A DNA stretch of 10,661 bases from an uncultured Clostridia bacterium (GTDB taxonomy: Bacteria > Bacillota > Clostridia > Christensenellales > Borkfalkiaceae). The stretch lies in contig CAKQKQ010000065.1 in assembly GCA_934249265.1 (NCBI GenBank), positions 1 through 10,661 on the forward strand. The letters are read 5' to 3'. Below, one piece after another: positions 5,958 to 10,661 of this stretch (positions within the stretch are counted from its first letter, which is position 1; each line of letters begins with the position of its first letter). Below the pieces are notes generated by a model. The model searched no databases and had not been told where the DNA came from. It saw only the letters and a program-made list of their open reading frames with translations. The translations under genes were made by a program, and so were the position numbers.

Positions 5958-8585
5958 ATGGAAAAACTTAACGCTCGAGTCGAAAAATGTGTAAAAAAGT
6001 ACGGCGCAGACCCCAAAAACGGTCTTACCGACGAAAAAGTAGCGGTAAACAGGCGTTTGTACGGCAAAAACGAATTAAGCGCGGTAAAGGGAAAAAGCCT
6101 TTTTCGCCGAATAATCGACGCGCTTTTCGATCCAATGCTCGTAATTTTGGAATTTGCGGGAATAGTCACGTTCGGCGTAAATTTAGGCAAAGCGATAAAG
6201 GGCGGCGACGGCAATTTTTACGAGTGTTTGGGCATATTATGCTCGGTTATTTTGTCAGTCGTGCTCACGGTGGTTACAGAGGGGAAATCTCAAAAGGCCT
6301 TTGAAGTTTTAAACAAAATTTACGACAAATCGGGCGTTAGGGTAATAAGAAACGGCAAAGAAGACTACGTGCCCAAAGAAGAAATAGTGGTCGGCGATTT
6401 AATCAAGTGCGAAAGCGGCGATAAAATTTGCGCCGACGCGGTAATAGTCAAATGTTCCGAATTGACCGTAGACGAATCCACTTTGACGGGAGAAAGTCAC
6501 CCCGTGAGAAAAGAAGAGGGTTTTGTCGGTGACGAAAGCACGCATTTATCCGAAATGAAAGGCAACCTTTTCGGCGGCACTTGCATTACGGGCGGCAACG
6601 CTCTTGCGATAGTAACCGCCGTTGGCGACAATGCCGAAGTGGGCAAAATCGCGGGCGAATTGCAAAAACACAACACTATTTCCGCCCCGTTAAACGAAAA
6701 ACTCGACAGACTCGGCAAACTCGTCACTTTAATTGGCGTGGTATCGTCGATAGTGGTGTTTTTACTGTCGGTCGCAAGGCTTGCGTATACAAAAAGTCTC
6801 ACGTTTGAAAGCGGACAAAAGGCACTTATCGAGGCGATAGTTATGCTCGTTGCGGCAGTGCCCGAGGGACTGCCAACCACGGTGGCGGTTTCGCTATCGT
6901 TAAGCGTGGTAAAACTCGCTAAATCCAACGCCTTGATTAAAAAACTCGTTGCCGCCGAAACGGTGGGTTGCGTAAGCGTGATTTGTTCGGACAAAACGGG
7001 TACGCTCACCGAAAACAAAATGACGGTTGAAAAAATCGACGGCAATATAAAACAAATTTTTACAAACGCTTGCGTAAACAGCACCGCCGAAATAGGCGTG
7101 GGAAAACAGTCCAAAGAGATAGGCAACGTGACCGAAAGGGCGGTTTTGCGATATTTCAGCGAGCAAAAATATGATATAATTAAAGAAAAAAACAAATATT
7201 TCAAGGTCGGCGGCGAGGCTTTTTCTTCGGCTAAAAAATATATGACTACAAAAGTCGAAATAAACGGCAAAACGGTCACTTACATAAAAGGCGCGTTTGA
7301 AAAAATAAGCGAATTTTGCGAGTTTAAGCAAGGCGAAAAGCAAAAAATCGCCTTGCAAATAGAAAGCAGTCAAAACCAAATGAAAAGGGTGCTCGGCTTT
7401 GCCCACGGAGAAGAAGAGGGAAAGTTTGTTTTCGACGGTTACGTCGTGCTTGACGATAAGTTGAGACAAGACGTAAAGCAGTCGGTAGACGAGTGCATGC
7501 GCGCCGGCATAGACGTAAAAATTCTCACGGGAGACAACATCGCCACGGCGACGGCGGTTGCCGAAAAATTGGGTTTAAAGCAACAAGGCAGTCTCATTTT
7601 ATCCGCCGACCAAGTCGAGCGCATGACCGACGAAGAACTTAAAACACACTTACCCGAAATCGCCGTTATCGCAAGAAGCACGCCGTCTACTAAACTCAGA
7701 GTGGTAAAGGCGTTGAAAGAATTAGGCGAAGTGGTGGCGGTCACGGGCGACGGAGTAAACGACGCTCCGGCAATTAAACACGCCGATATAGGCATAGCCA
7801 TGGGCAGCGGCTCGGAAGTAGCCAAAGAGGCGGGCGATATCGTGCTTTTGGACGATTCGTTTTCGACGATAGTAAAAGCCATTTCGTTCGGCAGAAACGT
7901 CTATAAAAATTTCAGAAGTTTTATAATGTTTCAGTTGACAGTCAACGTATCGGCAGTGCTTGTCACGATAATCACCTTGCTTTTAGGCATGCCCGCGCCG
8001 TTCAGTGCGTTACAACTTTTATGGCTCAACATAATCATGGACGGACCGCCCGCGCTTTCGCTCGGACTTCAAAGCGGCGACGAGTCGTTTATGGATAGAA
8101 AACCCGTAAAGCGCAGCGACAATATCGTCGATAAAAAAATACTCATGCGCATACTCATTCACAGCGCGGTAATCACGGCTATAATCGTGTTGCAAACGCT
8201 AAACAATTTCCTCGAAATATCTCCGCAGTCGCAAAAAACGGTGATTTTCACTTTGTTTACCGTCTTCCATTTAATCAACGCGTTCAATTGCAGAGAAACG
8301 GGCAGCAGAAGCATTTTTACGGGACTTAAGAAAAACAAACTTATGCTCGTCGTGTTTGCTGTGACGTTTGCGGTGCAAGTGATTTTAACGCAGTACGTAA
8401 AGGGCTTTTTCGGCACTTGCGCGCTCACGTTTTTGGATTGGATAAAAATACTCGGCATATGCTTAAGCGTGGTAATTATTTCCGAAGGTTACAAATTTTT
8501 GTACAGATTACAAATAAAGAGACAAAATTTGCACAAACAAAAACGTTTTTCGATAAATGAAAAGAGAATTTATCGCATACAATAG
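5958..8585 (+). CDS. P2-type calcium-transporting ATPase (Ca2+ or Ca2+/Mn2+ exporter)
   Basis: An 875-residue membrane pump of normal length for the family. Hydrolysis of ATP through an aspartyl-phosphate drives Ca2+ (possibly Mn2+) out of the cytoplasm. In order: the N-terminal cation-ATPase domain; M1-M2; the actuator domain with Thr-Gly-Glu179-Ser; M3-M4 with Pro302-Glu303-Gly-Leu-Pro; the phosphorylation site Ser-Asp345-Lys-Thr-Gly-Thr-Leu-Thr; the nucleotide-binding domain with Lys-Gly-Ala-Phe; Thr-Gly-Asp-Asn; the hinge Thr-Gly-Asp598-Gly-Val-Asn-Asp602-Ala-Pro; and C-terminal helices. M6 carries Asn691-Ile-Ile-Met-Asp695-Gly-Pro-Pro-Ala, the form found in SPCA/PMR1-type pumps. I chose ATG 5958 over the upstream TTG at 5856: the first 34 residues of the longer version resemble no family sequence, and AAGGTAGG lies just before 5958. 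No strong promoter is obvious; weak candidates lie near 5891-5917. The end overlaps the next gene by 29 bp. Confidence 0.93.
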   Translation: MEKLNARVEKCVKKYGADPKNGLTDEKVAVNRRLYGKNELSAVKGKSLFRRIIDALFDPMLVILEFAGIVTFGVNLGKAIKGGDGNFYECLGILCSVILSVVLTVVTEGKSQKAFEVLNKIYDKSGVRVIRNGKEDYVPKEEIVVGDLIKCESGDKICADAVIVKCSELTVDESTLTGESHPVRKEEGFVGDESTHLSEMKGNLFGGTCITGGNALAIVTAVGDNAEVGKIAGELQKHNTISAPLNEKLDRLGKLVTLIGVVSSIVVFLLSVARLAYTKSLTFESGQKALIEAIVMLVAAVPEGLPTTVAVSLSLSVVKLAKSNALIKKLVAAETVGCVSVICSDKTGTLTENKMTVEKIDGNIKQIFTNACVNSTAEIGVGKQSKEIGNVTERAVLRYFSEQKYDIIKEKNKYFKVGGEAFSSAKKYMTTKVEINGKTVTYIKGAFEKISEFCEFKQGEKQKIALQIESSQNQMKRVLGFAHGEEEGKFVFDGYVVLDDKLRQDVKQSVDECMRAGIDVKILTGDNIATATAVAEKLGLKQQGSLILSADQVERMTDEELKTHLPEIAVIARSTPSTKLRVVKALKELGEVVAVTGDGVNDAPAIKHADIGIAMGSGSEVAKEAGDIVLLDDSFSTIVKAISFGRNVYKNFRSFIMFQLTVNVSAVLVTIITLLLGMPAPFSALQLLWLNIIMDGPPALSLGLQSGDESFMDRKPVKRSDNIVDKKILMRILIHSAVITAIIVLQTLNNFLEISPQSQKTVIFTLFTVFHLINAFNCRETGSRSIFTGLKKNKLMLVVFAVTFAVQVILTQYVKGFFGTCALTFLDWIKILGICLSVVIISEGYKFLYRLQIKRQNLHKQKRFSINEKRIYRIQ

Positions 8586-9315
8586 AAATATGGGAATAAT
8601 AAGAGTATCCGACAGCAGCGCAAACAAAAGCAATTTAATTTATATCCACAACGCCGTGTGCGAACTTCTCGGGCAAGTCGGCGGGAAGAGTAAAGCGGAT
8701 TGCGACGACAAGCGTTCGGTAATAAGTTTCAGCGTAGACGAACCTTATACGTTGTATTTAAAAGGGGAAATCGAAGACAAGATAGCAGATATAATTTGCG
8801 TCAATTATAAGTACAGATATTTCAAAAAGAATATAACCCCCGTGGGGCTTAACGATTTCGAGTACGAGTTGTTGTTGACCGCGCTGATATCTGCGGACAT
8901 CGACGACGACAAAAAGTACGTAATCAACAAAATCGGCAGATTCGACGAATACTCGGTGGACGGCACGTTCAATTTCAGAATGAACGCTTTAAAGGAAAAA
9001 TGGAAAGACGTCGCCGAGTATATTCCGCCGTATTTCGTGTCGGGGCAGTTGAAAGATTTTATCGTTTATTTGGTAAAAGAGAAAAAAGGCAGAAGGGTGT
9101 TTGTAGAAGACGACAAAGTTTACGACAGACATTTTAATCGGCTCACGAGGTGTTTTTTGACAAACGGCGATTTCGGCGACGGTTACGTCATTAGGGAAGT
9201 GTTGCTTTCGGGCAGCGGAGAAGTGGAATTGACTTCTCCCGTCAACAAAACCGACGAGTTTTATTTAAAGGAATATTTCGGAGATAAAATATTTTTCAGA
9301 AAGAAAAGTTTTTAA
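8557..9315 (+). CDS. ytxC: YtxC-like putative sporulation protein
   Basis: A 252-residue soluble protein resembling the YtxC family, which is found in spore-forming Firmicutes but has no known biochemical role. The match is by pattern: Val-Glu/Asp-Asp-Lys-Ile-Ala-Asp-Ile-Ile-like helix then Asn-Tyr-Lys-Tyr (about 70-85), a stretch of about 40 residues, Asp-Gly-Thr-Phe-Asn-Phe-Arg-Met (about 138-145, equivalent to the family's Glu-Gly-Phe-x-x-Phe-Arg-Leu), then a helical region ending Phe-Ile-Val-Tyr-Leu-Val (about 167-172) and a C-terminal strand-rich tail. Position supports this: in Bacillus subtilis ytxC lies directly before thrS, as here. There are two possible starts: 8557 (29 bp inside the ATPase gene) and 8590; neither has a strong Shine-Dalgarno, and 8590 would give 241 residues. 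The overlap suggests co-transcription with the ATPase. No signal peptide or membrane helix is seen. Confidence 0.68.
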   Translation: MKREFIAYNRNMGIIRVSDSSANKSNLIYIHNAVCELLGQVGGKSKADCDDKRSVISFSVDEPYTLYLKGEIEDKIADIICVNYKYRYFKKNITPVGLNDFEYELLLTALISADIDDDKKYVINKIGRFDEYSVDGTFNFRMNALKEKWKDVAEYIPPYFVSGQLKDFIVYLVKEKKGRRVFVEDDKVYDRHFNRLTRCFLTNGDFGDGYVIREVLLSGSGEVELTSPVNKTDEFYLKEYFGDKIFFRKKSF

Positions 9316-9326
9316 TTGCTTTATTA

Positions 9327-9354
9327 TTGACAAATTTTTAATTTGTTATATAAT
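9327..9354 (+). promoter_or_regulatory. Strong promoter for thrS with a dyad in its spacer
   Basis: TTGACA (9327-9332), a 16-bp spacer and TATAAT (9349-9354), both exact consensus, 12 bp after the ytxC stop. A perfect inverted repeat ACAAATT-TTT-AATTTGT (9330-9346) fills the spacer and could be an operator. Transcription should start near 9361. Confidence 0.75.
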
Positions 9355-9390
9355 AATACTACACGCTTTTAAGGGGAAAACTTAAATTAT

Positions 9391-9441
9391 ATGTTTTTAA
9401 ATTTCGCGCAAGCGGCATCTAAAAACGACGGGCGTCTTTAA
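9391..9441 (+). CDS. Possible 16-codon leader peptide overlapping the thrS attenuator
   Basis: ATG at 9391 reads MFLNFAQAASKNDGRL and stops at TAA 9439-9441, exactly at the apex of the terminator hairpin. AAGGGG (9371-9376) lies 14 nt upstream, farther than ideal. A ribosome on it would cover the left arm of the hairpin. It contains no threonine codon, so it is not a classical amino-acid-sensing leader; translation is unproven and chance is possible. Confidence 0.25.
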   Translation: MFLNFAQAASKNDGRL

Positions 9442-9454
9442 AGACGCTCTTTTT
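9430..9454 (+). terminator. Terminator hairpin inside the thrS leader
   Basis: GCGTCTTTAAAGACGC (9432-9447) is a perfect palindrome, extended by one G-U and one G-C pair to a 20-nt hairpin at 9430-9449, followed by T5 (9450-9454). It lies about 70 nt into the leader and upstream of thrS, where a terminator would act as an attenuator unless it is disrupted. Confidence 0.65.
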
Positions 9455-9492
9455 AAACGAGGCGCAGCCGATATTTTAGTTGATTTAAGGCG

Positions 9493-9523
9493 AAAAAACT
9501 TTGCAAAAAAAACTTCGCAAAAA
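9493..9523 (+). repeat. Tandem A-rich repeat in the thrS leader
   Basis: AAAAAACTTTGCAAAAA (9493-9509) and AAAAAACTTCGCAAAAA (9507-9523) repeat with a 14-nt period, differ at one base, and run into T7 (9524-9530). In RNA, TTTGC (9500-9504) can pair with GCAAA (9517-9521), giving a second weak stem followed by the T-run. Confidence 0.5.
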
Positions 9524-9592
9524 TTTTTTTCGTCGCTAAAAACAAATCGTTATCGTATCGCCGCCTTATAAATATCGACAAAAGGTAAAATT

Positions 9593-10661
9593 ATGCTTAT
9601 TACATTTGCAAACGGAGAAACAAAAGAATATACAAGCGGGCTTACTGCGGCGGAAATAGCCAAAAGTTTAAACGACTTTTCGGCTCGCAATGCCGTTGCG
9701 GCAAAAATCGACGATACGCTCGTTGATTTAAGCACTGTTGTTTTAGACGATTGCAAATTGACTTTTATTACCTTAAAAGACGAAGAGGGTTTAAAAATAT
9801 ATAGACACACGTGCGCGCACGTGCTTGCTCAAGCGATAAAAACGGTTTATCCCACGTGTTCGCTCGCTATCGGACCGACTATCGAGAGCGGTTTTTATTA
9901 CGACGTCGAATTCAGAACGCCCATCACTTTTGAAGATTTGGGCAAACTCGAAGACGAAATGAAAAAGATAATAAAAGCCAACTTACCCATAGAAAGGTTT
10001 GAAACGACGAAGAAAAAAGCCATCGATTTAATGAGAAAGTACGACGAGCCTTACAAAGCGCAAATTATCGAAGAACTGCCCGAGGGCAAAAAAGTCTCGC
10101 TTTACAAGCAAGGCGCGTTTATCGATTTGTGCAAAGGTCCGCATTTGCCGTCCACGGGAAAAATCAAAGCGTTTAAACTCACGTCGCTCACGGGCGCGTA
10201 TTGGCGGGGCAATTCGTCGAATAAAATGCTGTCGAGAATTTACGGTACGGCTTTTGAAAAGAAATCTCAACTCGACGATTATTTAAAGAGAATTGAAGAG
10301 GCGAAACAGCGCGACCACAATAAATTGGGGCAAGAACTCGGTTATTTTACCTCGGTGGGGCAAATAGGTCAAGGTCTCCCCGTTTTTCTGCCAAAAGGGG
10401 CAAAAGTTTTGCAAATTTTGCAACGCTTTGTAGAAGACGAAGAGGAAAAACGAGGTTATCTCCTCACAAAAACTCCCGTACTTGCAAAAACCGATTTTTA
10501 TAAAACCGCGGGGCATTGCGACGATTACAGTGACAAAATGTTCGTAATCGGCGACGAAAATAGCGGAGAAGAGACTTTTACTTTAAGACCGACCGCAAGT
10601 CCTTTCCAATTCCAAGCATATCTCACAAAATCGCGCGGATATAAAGATTTGCCTTTAAGAT
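9593..10661 (+). CDS. thrS: Threonyl-tRNA synthetase, N-terminal 356 residues (3' end outside window)
   Basis: The start is ATG 9593, with AAAGGT 6 nt upstream; the frame is open to the right edge. The enzyme joins threonine to tRNA(Thr). Domains: TGS (about 1-60); the editing domain that removes Ser from tRNA(Thr), with both catalytic pairs intact (His72-x3-His76 in His-Thr-Cys-Ala-His, and Cys180-x3-His184 in Asp-Leu-Cys-Lys-Gly-Pro-His); Gly-Phe-Tyr-Tyr-Asp (100-104); Leu-Thr-Gly-Ala-Tyr-Trp-Arg-Gly; then the class II catalytic core from about 245, with Gly-Leu-Pro-Val-Phe-Leu-Pro-Lys-Gly. The usual Arg/Lys-Pro-Met-Asn-Cys-Pro reads Arg-Pro-Thr-Ala-Ser336-Pro-Phe-Gln, so the Cys that binds the active-site zinc (Cys334 in E. 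coli) is missing. The other two ligands lie past the edge. The gene has its own strong promoter and a long leader. Confidence 0.95.
   Translation, partial: MLITFANGETKEYTSGLTAAEIAKSLNDFSARNAVAAKIDDTLVDLSTVVLDDCKLTFITLKDEEGLKIYRHTCAHVLAQAIKTVYPTCSLAIGPTIESGFYYDVEFRTPITFEDLGKLEDEMKKIIKANLPIERFETTKKKAIDLMRKYDEPYKAQIIEELPEGKKVSLYKQGAFIDLCKGPHLPSTGKIKAFKLTSLTGAYWRGNSSNKMLSRIYGTAFEKKSQLDDYLKRIEEAKQRDHNKLGQELGYFTSVGQIGQGLPVFLPKGAKVLQILQRFVEDEEEKRGYLLTKTPVLAKTDFYKTAGHCDDYSDKMFVIGDENSGEETFTLRPTASPFQFQAYLTKSRGYKDLPLR

Larger units (their letters stand above)
9361..9592 (+). promoter_or_regulatory. Long thrS leader with attenuator-like structure, not a T-box
   Basis: About 232 nt separate the predicted start from the thrS ATG. 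In order: a small hairpin TTTAAG/CTTAAA (9368-9386), a 16-codon ORF (9391-9441), a terminator hairpin (9430-9454), tandem A-rich repeats (9493-9523) inside a long A-T hairpin (CGAAAAAA 9491-9498 with TTTTTTCG 9525-9532), and TAAGGCG (9486-9492) that can pair with CGCCTTA (9562-9568) just before the thrS Shine-Dalgarno AAAGGT (9581-9586). The T-box consensus (UGGNACCGCG) is absent. Regulation by threonine supply is inferred from the arrangement only. Confidence 0.5.

Noticed and set aside
6497..7279. 260-codon open frame on the minus strand
   Set aside because: It lies wholly within the conserved ATPase gene, including the phosphorylation site, and is a shadow of its codon bias. The same holds for 6900-7469 and 7439-7882.
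9361..9592. T-box riboswitch before thrS
   Set aside because: Expected from Firmicutes, but the conserved UGGNACCGCG antiterminator sequence is not found and no specifier stem could be recognised.
1..10661. Mobile element, prophage, CRISPR or defence system
   Set aside because: No transposase, integrase, phage or Cas-like protein, no regular spacer-repeat array and no flanking target duplications were seen; all the larger frames are accounted for by housekeeping families.

Overview
The window looks like chromosomal DNA from an AT-rich member of the Firmicutes, probably an uncultured clostridial lineage. The evidence is the standard genetic code, Shine-Dalgarno sites such as GGAGG and AAGGAG, TTGACA/TATAAT promoters, intrinsic terminators, and Firmicutes genes: FakA/DegV, a YtxC-like sporulation protein and thrS. 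The lineage is inferred from these; no 16S or species marker is present. Nothing suggests a phage, IS element, plasmid or CRISPR array.

Layout. (1) 3-221: the 3' end of a dihydrofolate reductase gene (+). (2) 446-985: a YbaK/ProX-type aminoacyl-tRNA deacylase (-), convergent with the reductase gene across a perfect 36-bp palindrome that can act as a two-way terminator. (3) 1095-1967: a LysR-type regulator (+), divergent from the deacylase, with promoters overlapping back to back. (4) 1968-2337: a terminator, a good promoter and a leader of about 185 nt with several dyads, leading into (5) a DegV/FakB fatty-acid-binding protein (2338-3222) and FakA fatty-acid kinase (3247-4902), an apparent two-gene operon for activating exogenous fatty acids. 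(6) 4903-5217: a non-coding stretch with two terminators and a faint degenerate 18-bp repeat. (7) 5218-5763: an adenine-type phosphoribosyltransferase (-). (8) 5958-8585: a P2-type Ca2+ (or Ca2+/Mn2+) ATPase, overlapping (9) a YtxC-like protein at 8557-9315. (10) 9327-9592: a strong promoter and long leader with a terminator hairpin and a 16-codon ORF. (11) 9593 to the edge: thrS, cut after 356 codons.

These are mostly housekeeping genes in ordinary arrangement; ytxC next to thrS matches the order known in Bacillus. I found no obviously new multi-gene system. The best candidates for something undescribed are regulatory or subtle: the thrS leader, which has attenuator-like structure but no T-box; the thrS-encoded synthetase, in which the usual zinc-binding Cys of the Met-Asn-Cys-Pro motif is replaced (Thr-Ala-Ser-Pro); and the structured leader ahead of the fatty-acid kinase operon.
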